From: JBEVJK01 sp963791325
GTDB taxonomy: Bacteria; Pseudomonadota; Alphaproteobacteria; Rhizobiales; Rhizobiaceae
Assembly: GCA_963791325.1 (NCBI GenBank)
Contig: CAWBRU010000005.1
Coordinates: forward strand, 408,406-472,405
Length of the DNA stretch: 64,000 nt
Reading direction: 5' to 3'
In this document: piece after piece, positions 45,899 to 53,976 of the stretch
Position numbering within the stretch: the stretch's first letter is position 1
Layout of the letters: each line of letters begins with the position of its first letter
The notes under the pieces: generated by a model
What the model was told of the DNA's origin: nothing
Database searches by the model: none
What the model saw: the letters and a program-made list of their open reading frames with translations, nothing else
Made by a program: the position numbers and the translations under genes

Positions 45899-47515
45899 AT
45901 GCCGAGCTTCGACTTCATCATCGTCGGCGCCGGCTCGGCCGGCTCGGTGCTGGCCGAGCGCCTGTCCGCGTCCGGCCACTTCTCGGTGCTGCTGATCGAG
46001 GCCGGCGGCACCGACCGGCGCTTCTATGTCCAGATGCCGCTCGGCTACGGTAAGACCTTCTTCGACCCCGCGGTCAACTGGAACTACAAGGCCGAACCCG
46101 ATCCGGGCCTGGCCGGCAATGCCGACCACTGGCCGCGCGGCAAGCTCCTCGGCGGCTCGAGCTCGATCAATGCCATGGTTTGGGTGCGCGGCCACCCGGC
46201 CGATTTCGACGACTGGCGCGACGCCGGCAATCCGGGCTGGGGCTATGGCGACCTCCTGCCGCTGTTCAAGGCGCTCGAGGACAACGAGGCCGGCGCCGAT
46301 TTCTGGCGCGGGCGCGGCGGGCCGCTGCATGTCAGCGACTGCTCGGCCGCCGTCCATCCGCTCACCCGCCGCTATCTCCAGGCCGGCCAGCAGGCCGGGC
46401 TGCCGCTCAACCCGGATTTCAACGGCGCCGACCAGGAGGGTGTCGGCGTCTACCAGATCACCACCCGCAACGGCCGGCGGATGTCGGCGGCGCGCGCCTT
46501 CCTGCACCGGGCGATGCGGCGGCCCAATCTCAGGGTCGAGCTCCACGCGCTCGCCGCCCGGCTGGTGCTCGAAGGCCGCCGTGTCGTCGGCGTCGCCTAT
46601 CGGCAGAACGGCCGCGAGCACCTCGTCAGGGCCGGCCGGGAAGTGATCGTCGCGGGCGGCTCGGTCAATTCGCCGCAGCTGTTGCAGCTGTCGGGGATCG
46701 GTCCCGGCCCGCTGCTCGGCTCGCTCGGCATTCCGGTGGTGGTCGACAACGCCAATGTCGGCGCCAATCTGCAGGACCATCTCGGCATCAACTACACCTT
46801 CAAGGCCAACCGGCCGACCCTCAACCAGCTGCTCAGGCCATGGTGGGGCAAGATGTGGGTCGGGGCGCAATATCTGGCGCTCAGGCGCGGGCCGCTGTCG
46901 CTGTCAATGAACAATGCGGGAGGCTTCTTCCGCACCGACCCGGCGCGGACACGGCCCAACATGCAGCTTTACTTTCAGGCATTCTCGACCGTGATCCCCA
47001 AGCCCGGCGAGCGGCCGATCCTGTCGCCCGACCCGTGGCCGGGCTTCTCGATCGGGCTCTCCAATTGCCGGCCGGAGAGCCGCGGCGAGATCATGATCCG
47101 CTCGGCCGATCCGCTCGTTCCACCGAAGATCGTGGCCAACGCCTTCTCGACCGATGCCGACATTGCCGAGATGCTGGCCGGCGTGAAGTTTCTGCGCCGG
47201 CTCGCAGCCCAGCCGGCGCTGGCCTCCCTGGTCGTCGAAGAGGTGCTGCCCGGGCCGAAGACGATCACCGATGCCGAACTGGTCGACGACTTCCGCCGCC
47301 GTTGCGGCACGGTCTATCATCCGGTATCGACCTGCCGGATGGGGCCGGATCCCGGCGCGGCGGTGGTCGACGCGCGGCTGCGCGTCCATGGCGTGGGCGG
47401 GCTCAGGGTGATCGATGCCTCGATCTTCCCCAACAATGTGAGCGGCAACACCAATGCCGCCGCGATCGTGACGGGCGCCAAGGGCGCGGCGATGGTGCTC
47501 GAGGACCACGGGTAG
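45899..47515 (+). CDS. GMC-family FAD-dependent oxidoreductase (choline dehydrogenase-like)
   Basis: A 538-residue GMC flavoprotein. G-A-G-S-A-G (residues 10-15) starts the FAD domain; signature 1 appears around R-G-K-L-L-G-G-S-S-S-I-N-A-M, and signature 2 as G-S-V-N-S-P-Q-L-L-Q-L-S-G-I-G. The active-site His-Asn region is Y-H-P-V-S-T-C-R-M-G near the C-terminus plus N-T-N-A-A-A-I. It oxidises an alcohol; choline specificity is not proven. ATG 45899 is preferred to the TTG two codons earlier. The next gene (enolase superfamily) follows after 39 nt, so they may form an operon. Confidence 0.93.
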   Translation: MPSFDFIIVGAGSAGSVLAERLSASGHFSVLLIEAGGTDRRFYVQMPLGYGKTFFDPAVNWNYKAEPDPGLAGNADHWPRGKLLGGSSSINAMVWVRGHPADFDDWRDAGNPGWGYGDLLPLFKALEDNEAGADFWRGRGGPLHVSDCSAAVHPLTRRYLQAGQQAGLPLNPDFNGADQEGVGVYQITTRNGRRMSAARAFLHRAMRRPNLRVELHALAARLVLEGRRVVGVAYRQNGREHLVRAGREVIVAGGSVNSPQLLQLSGIGPGPLLGSLGIPVVVDNANVGANLQDHLGINYTFKANRPTLNQLLRPWWGKMWVGAQYLALRRGPLSLSMNNAGGFFRTDPARTRPNMQLYFQAFSTVIPKPGERPILSPDPWPGFSIGLSNCRPESRGEIMIRSADPLVPPKIVANAFSTDADIAEMLAGVKFLRRLAAQPALASLVVEEVLPGPKTITDAELVDDFRRRCGTVYHPVSTCRMGPDPGAAVVDARLRVHGVGGLRVIDASIFPNNVSGNTNAAAIVTGAKGAAMVLEDHG

Positions 47516-47554
47516 CCGCGGCGCGCTGCCGGGGGCGGAAGGGAGGAGGGTCAA

Positions 47555-48769
47555 ATGAAGATCACCGATGTCGAGACCTTCGTGGTGGGCAACCCGCCGC
47601 CGCAGACCGGCGGCCGCTACTTCATCTTCGTCAAGCTCACCACCGATGGCGGCGTGGTCGGCTATGGCGAGGCCTACAATGCCACCTTCGGCCCGCATGT
47701 CACCGCCAGGATGATCGAGGACTGCGCCGGCCGCTATCTCATCGGCCGCGATCCGCACGACATCGAGACCTTCTTCCGCCGCGCCTATTCGTCGGGCTTC
47801 TCGCAGCGGCCGGACATTTCGATGATGGGCTGTGTCTCGGCGCTCGAGATCGCCTGCTGGGACATCATCGGCAAGGAGGCCGGCAAGCCCGTCTACAAGC
47901 TGCTCGGCGGCCAGGTGCACGAGACGCTGCGCAGCTACACCTATCTCTATCCGCAGACCGGCAGCGTCTTCCCCGGCGAAACCGACAGCGCGACGAACGT
48001 CTACAACGACCCCGATCTCGCCGCGCAGACGGCGCTTGCCTATGTCGAGCAGGGTTTCGACGCCGTCAAGCTCGACCCGGCCGGACCCTACACGGCCTTC
48101 GACGGCCACCAGCCGCGGCTGATCGACATCGATTTGTCGGCACGCATGCTGAAGGCCATCCGTGCGGCGGTGGGCGACCGCGCCGATATCCTGTTCGGCA
48201 CCCACGGCCAGTTCACCGCGTCCGGCGCGCTGCGCATGGCACGTGCGATCGAGCCGTATGACCCGCTATGGTTCGAGGAGCCGGTGCCGCCCGATATGCC
48301 CGAAGTGATGGCGCAAGTGGCCCGGGCGACGTCGATCCCGATCGCCACCGGCGAGCGTCTGGCCACCAAATGGGAGTTTGCACGGGTCATCGAGCTGCGG
48401 GCGGCCACCATCCTGCAGCCCGATCTCGGCCGCTCCGGCGGCATTCTGGAAACCAAGAAGATCGCCGCGATGGCCGAGGCCTATCACATCCAGGTGGCGC
48501 CGCATTGCTATTGCGGGCCGATCGTCGGGGCCGCCAACATCCAACTTGCCGCCAGCCTGCCGAACTTTCTAATCCTCGAATCGATCAAGACTTGGGACGG
48601 ATTTCATCAGCAGCTGCTGAAGAAGAAGATCGTCTGGCATGACGGCCATGTCATCCCTCCGCGCGAGCCGGGGCTCGGCGTCGAGCTCGACGAGGCGGTC
48701 GCGCGCGCCCACCCGTTCGACGGCAGCGCGCTGCATCTGGAGATGACGCCCGATCCGCTGTTTCCGTGA
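47555..48769 (+). CDS. Mandelate racemase/muconate lactonizing enzyme (enolase superfamily) protein
   Basis: A 404-residue enolase-superfamily enzyme, likely a sugar-acid dehydratase. The capping domain starts M-K-I-T-D-V-E-T-F-V-V, and the barrel has A-V-K-L-D-P-A-G at the catalytic-lysine strand. The first metal-ligand strand reads F-G-T-H-G-Q-F where most members have D-A-N. The second ligand is W-F-E-E-P-V and the third T-G-E-R-L-A-T-K-W-E-F. A late P-H-C-Y-C-G-P carries the catalytic histidine. The G-T-H-G-Q variant marks a distinct subgroup of unproven substrate. It follows a gggaggagg ribosome binding site and lies 39 nt behind the GMC gene. Confidence 0.9.
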   Translation: MKITDVETFVVGNPPPQTGGRYFIFVKLTTDGGVVGYGEAYNATFGPHVTARMIEDCAGRYLIGRDPHDIETFFRRAYSSGFSQRPDISMMGCVSALEIACWDIIGKEAGKPVYKLLGGQVHETLRSYTYLYPQTGSVFPGETDSATNVYNDPDLAAQTALAYVEQGFDAVKLDPAGPYTAFDGHQPRLIDIDLSARMLKAIRAAVGDRADILFGTHGQFTASGALRMARAIEPYDPLWFEEPVPPDMPEVMAQVARATSIPIATGERLATKWEFARVIELRAATILQPDLGRSGGILETKKIAAMAEAYHIQVAPHCYCGPIVGAANIQLAASLPNFLILESIKTWDGFHQQLLKKKIVWHDGHVIPPREPGLGVELDEAVARAHPFDGSALHLEMTPDPLFP

Positions 48770-48811
48770 AGGCGGCGGCACCGCACGAGCGCCTGGAGCC
48801 TGGCTGGCTGC

Positions 48812-48842
48812 ACCTTTTGATCAAAGATCTCTGATCAAAGGT
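48812..48842. terminator. Hairpin between convergent enolase-superfamily and luxR genes
   Basis: Arm accttttgatca (48812-48823) pairs, with one bulged T, with tgatcaaaggt (48832-48842) around aagatctc. It overlaps the stop codon of the luxR-type gene and lies 43 nt after the enolase-superfamily gene. The A+T-rich flanks and position between convergent stops suggest a bidirectional terminator. Confidence 0.65.
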
Positions 48843-49374
48843 AGAGCAGACCCTGGCGCAGGCCGATGGCCACGGCGTCGGCCCGGTTGCGGGCGTGGAG
48901 CTTGGCCAGGACGGCGGCGACGTGGAACTTGGCCGTGTGCACCGAGATATCGAGCTTGCGGGCGATCAGTTTGTTGGACGCGCCTTCGGCGAGCAGCTCG
49001 AGCGCCTCGCGCTCACGCTGGGTGAGCCCGGCCTGGCCATCGCTGCCCGGGCTGCCGCCACGCTCCGCCGGCACCAGCCGGTAGCCGGCGGCAGCGAGGC
49101 GGGCCGCTGCGGCAATCAGCGGCGGCCCGGCATCGGCCGGTAAGGTTGCGGCGGCGGCGGGGGCTCCGGCGCGGCCGCCGACCACCACCTGCGGCAGGCC
49201 CTCGGGATCGAGCATCGCGCCATCGGACACGATCACGTCGGCGGCGCCCGGCTCCTCGAGCTCGGAGGGGTGGACGACGATGACGAAGTTGTCGTCGCCC
49301 AGCGCCTCGGCCAGCGCCGCGCCGCGTGCGGCGTCGGCAAAGGCCACCAGGACCGCCAGCCGCCGCGTGCTCAT
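48835..49374 (-). CDS. LuxR-type (GerE) response-regulator-like transcription factor
   Basis: A 179-residue regulator. The C-terminal ~62 residues are a typical LuxR/GerE helix-turn-helix (L-T-Q-R-E-R-E-A-L-E-L-L-A-E-G-A-S-N-K-L-I-A then S-V-H-T-A-K-F-H-V). The N-terminal ~110 residues resemble a receiver domain in layout, but a phosphorylatable aspartate in a conserved D-x-x-x-P-G-x-x-G setting is not obvious (D-V-I-V-S-D-G-A-M-L is the closest). It may therefore be an atypical receiver. Its start overlaps the pseudo-HtrA stop by 4 nt, tying the two together; it probably regulates the divergent HtrA genes. Confidence 0.88.
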   Translation of the reverse strand: MSTRRLAVLVAFADAARGAALAEALGDDNFVIVVHPSELEEPGAADVIVSDGAMLDPEGLPQVVVGGRAGAPAAAATLPADAGPPLIAAAARLAAAGYRLVPAERGGSPGSDGQAGLTQREREALELLAEGASNKLIARKLDISVHTAKFHVAAVLAKLHARNRADAVAIGLRQGLLYL

Positions 49375-50261
49375 CTGTCTCCATGCCCGGCTTCGGGCGC
49401 GGGCCGCGCGCCGACGGTGAGCGATACCTCCTCGGCCTTGCCGCCGCGCAGCACCCCGAGCACGACGGTGTTGCCGACGCTGTCGGGTCCGAGCCGGCGG
49501 ATCAGCCCGCGCACGCCCTCGACCGGCTCGCCATCCCAGGCGGTAATCACGTCGCCCAGCACCAGCCCGGCGGTCGCGACCGGACCTCCGGCATCCAGGC
49601 TCATCACCATGGCGCCGCGGATCTCGGCTTGACGGATCGGATGCAAGGCTGCGCCGAGATAGCCGCGCGGCACATGGCCATGGGAAGCCAGCGCGGTGAC
49701 GACGCGCTCGACCGTCTCGGCCGGGATCACCAGCGGCCGGCGGTGCGGGCCGAACAGCACGAGCCCGATCAGGCCGCCGCCGGCATCGAGCGCAGCACCG
49801 CCTTCCAGCCGGGGGTCGAGGCTGGCCTGCAGCCGGATGCGGCGGTCGATCAGCCCGCCGCGCATGCTGCGCCAAGCCGGCCCGGCCTCGGCGACGACGC
49901 CGAGACCGACGATCACGCCGGCCTCGCCGCGGCCGACCGAAAGCGCTAGCGCTCCGGCCTCGACCGGCCCGGCCGCTGGCTGCAGGACGGCGTCGGTCGC
50001 GGCCGTCTTGAGCAGCGCAATCCCGGTGGTCGGGTCGCGGCCGATAAGGGTGGCGGCCTGGCTCTTGCCGGCCGCATCGGTGACGGTGACGGCGTCGTCG
50101 GTTTCGATCGCCTCGCTGGCGCCGACATAGAGGCCGTCGCGCCAATGAAAGGCGCTCGAGCCGTGGCGCCCGCCGGCCTCGACGGCGACAAGGGCGGGGG
50201 CGGCGGCGCTCGCCAGCCCGGCAAGCGCATCGGAAAAGGCAGTCAGGTCGAACTCAGGCAT
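49371..50261 (-). CDS. HtrA-like pseudoprotease with PDZ domain (catalytic triad lost)
   Basis: A 296-residue S1C-family protein: trypsin-like domain to about residue 200, PDZ domain after it (G-Y-L-G-A-A-L-H-P, then A-T-A-G-L-V-L-G-D-V-I). Against the active protein encoded at 50429, the histidine motif T-N-A-H-V is G-A-S-E-A (E50), the aspartate motif R-D-P-D-T-D is R-D-P-T-T-G (G80), and G-N-S-G-G-P is R-L-E-G-G-A (E153). All three catalytic residues are gone, though the fold and PDZ look preserved, implying a scaffolding or regulatory role. No signal peptide. ATG 50261 follows ccggagg. It is divergent from the active HtrA and coupled to the LuxR gene. Confidence 0.88.
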   Translation of the reverse strand: MPEFDLTAFSDALAGLASAAAPALVAVEAGGRHGSSAFHWRDGLYVGASEAIETDDAVTVTDAAGKSQAATLIGRDPTTGIALLKTAATDAVLQPAAGPVEAGALALSVGRGEAGVIVGLGVVAEAGPAWRSMRGGLIDRRIRLQASLDPRLEGGAALDAGGGLIGLVLFGPHRRPLVIPAETVERVVTALASHGHVPRGYLGAALHPIRQAEIRGAMVMSLDAGGPVATAGLVLGDVITAWDGEPVEGVRGLIRRLGPDSVGNTVVLGVLRGGKAEEVSLTVGARPAPEAGHGDR

Positions 50262-50428
50262 CTCATAGTCCTCCGGTTCATGTGCCGGCAATGTCGCGCC
50301 CGGAAGGTGCCAGGCCAACTGGCCGCAGGGCTAGGTCGGAGCCGAGCTGGCCATCCGGGCAGGTCGCAGCGCACGATCGGAGCACCGCATATAGGGAGGC
50401 GAAGGAAAGAAACCGAGACGAGAAGGAC

Positions 50429-51391
50429 ATGGCCGAAGCCCGCGCCAACCCCGCAGCACCCGCCGACGAGGCGACCCTGCTCGACGCCTATTCGCACGCT
50501 GTGTCGCGCGCCGTGGAAGCGGTCGGCCCGGCCGTCTGCCGGATCGAGGCCGGCATCGGCGGCCGCCGCGGCGGCCTCGGCTCGGGTGTGGTCATCGCCG
50601 CCGACGGGCTGGTGGTCACCAACGCGCATGTCGTCGGCGAGGCGCGCAGCGTGCGCAGCGTCGCGCCGGATGGTACCGCCGCCGAGGCCCGCGTGCTCGG
50701 TCGCGACCCCGATACCGACATTGCGCTGCTGCGCGCCGATACCAATTTCGCCGCAGTGGCCGAGCTCGGCGACAGCAAGCTCCTCTCCCGCGGCCAGATC
50801 GCGATCGCCATCGGCAATCCGCTGGGCTTCGACTGGACGGTCACAACCGGCGTCGTCTCGGCACTCGGCCGCTCGATGCGCTCGGCCACCGGTCGGCTGA
50901 TCGACGACGTCATCCAGACCGACGCCGCGCTCAACCCCGGCAATTCGGGCGGCCCGCTGGTCGCCACCGACGGCAAGGTCATCGGCATCAACACTGCCGT
51001 GATCCGCGGCGCGCAGGGCATCGCCTTCGCGGTGGCGGCCAACACGGCCCGCTTCGTCATCTCCGAGATCCTGCAGCATGGGCGCGTGCGCCGGGCCTAT
51101 ATCGGCATTGCCGCCGACACCGTGGCGCTGCCGCGGCGTGCCGCACTTGCAGCCGGCGTCGCCGCCGCGACGACATTGCGGGTGCGCTCGGTCGAGGCCG
51201 GGACACCGGCGGCCCTGGCCGGAATAGCCGCCGGCGACTTGGTGCTCGCCGTCGACGGCCATGCCGTGACCGGCGTCGACGATCTGCTGCGGCTGCTCGA
51301 TGGCAGCCGCATCGGCCGTAGCGTGGCGCTCACCCTGGTGCGCGGCGGCCGCCTGACCACGGCCGAAATCACGCCGGCCGCCCGGGCCTGA
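50429..51391 (+). CDS. HtrA/DegP-family serine protease (S1C) with one PDZ domain, no signal peptide
   Basis: A 320-residue protease with an intact triad: H67 in V-T-N-A-H-V, D97 in R-D-P-D-T-D-I-A-L-L, S173 in N-P-G-N-S-G-G-P-L-V. A single PDZ domain (about 215-315; A-Y-I-G-I-A, then A-G-I-A-A-G-D-L-V-L-A-V-D-G) follows. The N-terminus (M-A-E-A-R-A-N-P-A-A) has neither signal peptide nor membrane anchor, unlike most bacterial HtrA proteins, so it may act in the cytoplasm. The start is set by a gagaagg ribosome binding site. It lies 167 nt from the divergent pseudoprotease and may act on, or with, it. Confidence 0.93.
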   Translation: MAEARANPAAPADEATLLDAYSHAVSRAVEAVGPAVCRIEAGIGGRRGGLGSGVVIAADGLVVTNAHVVGEARSVRSVAPDGTAAEARVLGRDPDTDIALLRADTNFAAVAELGDSKLLSRGQIAIAIGNPLGFDWTVTTGVVSALGRSMRSATGRLIDDVIQTDAALNPGNSGGPLVATDGKVIGINTAVIRGAQGIAFAVAANTARFVISEILQHGRVRRAYIGIAADTVALPRRAALAAGVAAATTLRVRSVEAGTPAALAGIAAGDLVLAVDGHAVTGVDDLLRLLDGSRIGRSVALTLVRGGRLTTAEITPAARA

Positions 51392-51518
51392 ACCGCCTGC
51401 CGGCGCCCTGCCGCCTCCGCCAAACGGCTGGAAAACGGCAGCCTAATCAGCTCGTTAGCACGAACTGTTGCAAACCACTTTCCACCAGCCTCGCTAATGA
51501 CTAAGTTAGCGCGGGGTA
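51392..51518 (+). promoter_or_regulatory. Upstream region of the coiled-coil gene
   Basis: A 127-nt A+T-richer gap in otherwise G+C-rich DNA. It includes an inverted repeat gctaa-tgactaag-ttagc (51494-51511) and a second taatcagctcgttagc patch. A ttgcaa hexamer at about 51469 could be a -35 element. This looks like an independent promoter with a possible operator for the gene at 51519. Confidence 0.4.
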
Positions 51519-53045
51519 ATGAGGGTCTTGTCCGAGTACAAGGGTGAGTTTGAGATGAATTTCAGGGACTTGATCAAGCGTTCTGAGAAGAGCGACAAGG
51601 TCTTCGACGAACTTGAGGACGTGATGGCAGAGGCGCTCGGCGAGAACCTCTTGGTCGATAATGTGCCGTCACTTGATGACGGCCCTCCGATCGACGTCGA
51701 GCCTGGCGACCCGGACCAGGACTATCTTCTCTCCGAGCTCGATCTGCAGCCCGAGGACGAGGCCCCCGAGACGGCGCCGCAGCCCTACCAGGAGAATCTC
51801 CCGGCGCTGCGGTCGGAGGGCGGTCGGCGGCTCACCTCGCACACTCAGAACCGCCTGGCGGCGCTCGCATCCTATGACGACCTCTATCGCGATGCGCAGG
51901 AACATCTTCGCGAAATCAATGACAAGCTGTCGGATGTTGTCACCTCGCATCATCTGGCGCGGGAATTCTTCAACACCGTTCACGCCGACATCCAGCGTGC
52001 CAACGAGCTCGAACTGGCCAACGCCAACCTGGCCGCCGACGGCCGCCGGATGGGCGACGTCATCGCCGACGTGACCCGCAGGCTGCATGAACGCGAGGCC
52101 GCGCTGGAGCTGGTGCAGGGCCGCGAGGCGGCGCTCCACCAGGAGCGCGAAAGCCTGCGCGCCCAGCTGTCGTCGGCGCGGCTGGAACTGGTCGAGGCCG
52201 AGAACGTCATCGCACGCAACGAGACCGAGCTCGGCAACATCATCAAGACCCTGTCCACCCGCACGGTCGAGGCGGAGCGGCGCCTGCGCGAGAACGAGCT
52301 GCTGCGCGAGAAGCACGTCAACCTGTCGCTCGACCTCGACGGGACGCTCAAGCGCGAGGCCGAGGCGCGGCGCAAGCTCGACGAGGTCTCGACCATCCAC
52401 GCCAACGACACCGCCCGCCATGCCGACACCTTGGCGGCATTGGCCAAGAGCGAGCAAGAGGTGCTGAGGCTGCAGAAGGTGGCGGAAGCCGCCCATGCCC
52501 GCCATGTCGATGCGGTCGATGCCGCGCGCATCGCCGCCCAGGAGCGCGATGCAGAAGTGCAGCGGATGGCGGCGGAGATGCGCGGCCTCAAGGCCGAGAT
52601 CCAGGCCATGCAAGCCCGCCTCGATGCCGCTACCCGCGCCCACGCCGACGGCGCCAATGAGGGCGCGCGGCTGCGCACGCAGCTGGCCGATGCCATCGCC
52701 GACAAGCAGGTGGCCGAGGAGAAGGTCGCAACCCTCCGGCGCGAGGCGCAGGCGGACAAGCAGAACCTGTCGGCGGCAAGCGCCGATTTCTCGCAGCTGT
52801 CGCTGCAGCAGGCCTCCGAGCAGATGGAGCTCGACATCCACAGGCAGGAGAACGAGGCGTTGCGCGCCGAAATCGCCCAGCTCAGAGAGCGGGTCGAAAT
52901 GCTGCTTCCCTTCGAGCAGCACTACCGTCTGACCAACGCCGCCGAGCAGAACGACAATATCGGCGCGGGCGAAGCTGCCGAGGACGAAGCCGAGGCTGCG
53001 CCGCTGTCGGCGCGGCGCACGCTGGACCGCCGCCGGGCCGGATAG
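51519..53045 (+). CDS. Large coiled-coil protein of unknown function
   Basis: A 508-residue protein. Residues 1-25 are a short conserved-looking head (F-R-D-L-I-K-R-S-E-K-S-D-K-V-F). An acidic, proline-rich segment (~45-90) follows. From about 105 to 475 there is a continuous alpha-helical coiled coil (A/E/L/R/Q-rich heptads), with an acidic tail ending R-R-T-L-D-R-R-R-A-G. No membrane segment or ATPase motif. The layout of a head plus long rod resembles bacterial intermediate-filament-like or chromosome-associated rods, but no family is recognised. ATG 51555 is an alternative start. It lies next to the HtrA locus and may be a substrate or scaffold, which is speculative. Confidence 0.82.
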   Translation: MRVLSEYKGEFEMNFRDLIKRSEKSDKVFDELEDVMAEALGENLLVDNVPSLDDGPPIDVEPGDPDQDYLLSELDLQPEDEAPETAPQPYQENLPALRSEGGRRLTSHTQNRLAALASYDDLYRDAQEHLREINDKLSDVVTSHHLAREFFNTVHADIQRANELELANANLAADGRRMGDVIADVTRRLHEREAALELVQGREAALHQERESLRAQLSSARLELVEAENVIARNETELGNIIKTLSTRTVEAERRLRENELLREKHVNLSLDLDGTLKREAEARRKLDEVSTIHANDTARHADTLAALAKSEQEVLRLQKVAEAAHARHVDAVDAARIAAQERDAEVQRMAAEMRGLKAEIQAMQARLDAATRAHADGANEGARLRTQLADAIADKQVAEEKVATLRREAQADKQNLSAASADFSQLSLQQASEQMELDIHRQENEALRAEIAQLRERVEMLLPFEQHYRLTNAAEQNDNIGAGEAAEDEAEAAPLSARRTLDRRRAG

Positions 53046-53064
53046 GCCCGGATAAGCGGCTGCA

Positions 53065-53976
53065 TCAGCCCGGGCCCCCGGGCCGGGGTGAACCGATCGC
53101 CTCGGCCACGAATGCCGCGAGCGCCGGCCTTCCGCCCGGGCGCCAGCCGAGCGCGCGCAGGCGATCTGTCGCCATCACCGTGAGACTTGCGCGGGCCGCC
53201 TGCGGCAGCGGTGCCGGGCTGGCGGCGGCAGCTCTGACCAGGGCGAGCAGGTCGCGGCGGTCGACCACCAGGTCGGAAACGTTAAAAATGGCCGCGGAAG
53301 CCTGTTCGGCGGGCAGGCTGAGGACCAGCGCGACCGCGGCGGCGACGTCCGCGCCGTGGACTTCAGTCCCTGCCCGCGGGGCGATCGGGCGGCCAGCGAG
53401 ATAATCGTCGAACAATGCCGCCCATTTGTGCGGCCGGCGTGGACCGCCCGGCCCGTAGACACCGGTGATGCGCAGGCTGGTGGCGACCGCGATCCCATCG
53501 GCCAGGCCGGCCAGCGCGCGCTCCGCCGCGAGCTTGACCTCGCCGTAAAGGCTGTCCGGCTGCGGCGTATCCGCCTCCGTCACCACCCCGCCGCCGGAGC
53601 GCTCGCCATAGACGGCGCGGCTCGACACGAAGACGATCCGGGCGACCCCGGCGCGGCAGGCGGCTTCGAATAGGCGGCTCGACCCTTCGACATTGCGGGC
53701 GCGAAAGCCTGCGGGGTCGCTGCCTTCGCCGCCGCGGAACCTGCCGGGCAGATGGTCGAAGGCGGCATGGACGAATGCCTCGACGCCGCTGAAATCGTCC
53801 GGATCGGCGGCCGCCGGATCGAGGCGGCCGGGATGGAACCGCACGGGCCGGGAGAAGAAGCCGGCCGGCGGCGGCGTGCGGCCGAGCACACTGACGGCCG
53901 CGCCGTCGGCGATGAGCCGCTCGACGACGAAGCGGCCGACCATGCCGGTGCCGCCCGAGACGAGCACATGCCTCAT
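53065..53976 (-). CDS. sqdC: SqdC-like NAD-dependent epimerase/reductase of the sulfolipid operon
   Basis: A 303-residue extended SDR: V-S-G-G-T-G-M-V-G near the start, S-S-R-A-V-Y-G and the catalytic Y-G-E-V-K. In other alphaproteobacteria sqdC lies directly after sqdD in the sqdBDC operon and is needed for normal sulfoquinovosyl diacylglycerol (SQDG) synthesis, though its exact reaction is unsettled. ATG 53976 is chosen because it overlaps the sqdD stop by 4 nt (ATGA); the ATG at 53997 would lie deeper inside sqdD. Assignment rests on operon position and fold, since many SDRs look alike. Confidence 0.85.
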   Translation of the reverse strand: MRHVLVSGGTGMVGRFVVERLIADGAAVSVLGRTPPPAGFFSRPVRFHPGRLDPAAADPDDFSGVEAFVHAAFDHLPGRFRGGEGSDPAGFRARNVEGSSRLFEAACRAGVARIVFVSSRAVYGERSGGGVVTEADTPQPDSLYGEVKLAAERALAGLADGIAVATSLRITGVYGPGGPRRPHKWAALFDDYLAGRPIAPRAGTEVHGADVAAAVALVLSLPAEQASAAIFNVSDLVVDRRDLLALVRAAAASPAPLPQAARASLTVMATDRLRALGWRPGGRPALAAFVAEAIGSPRPGGPG

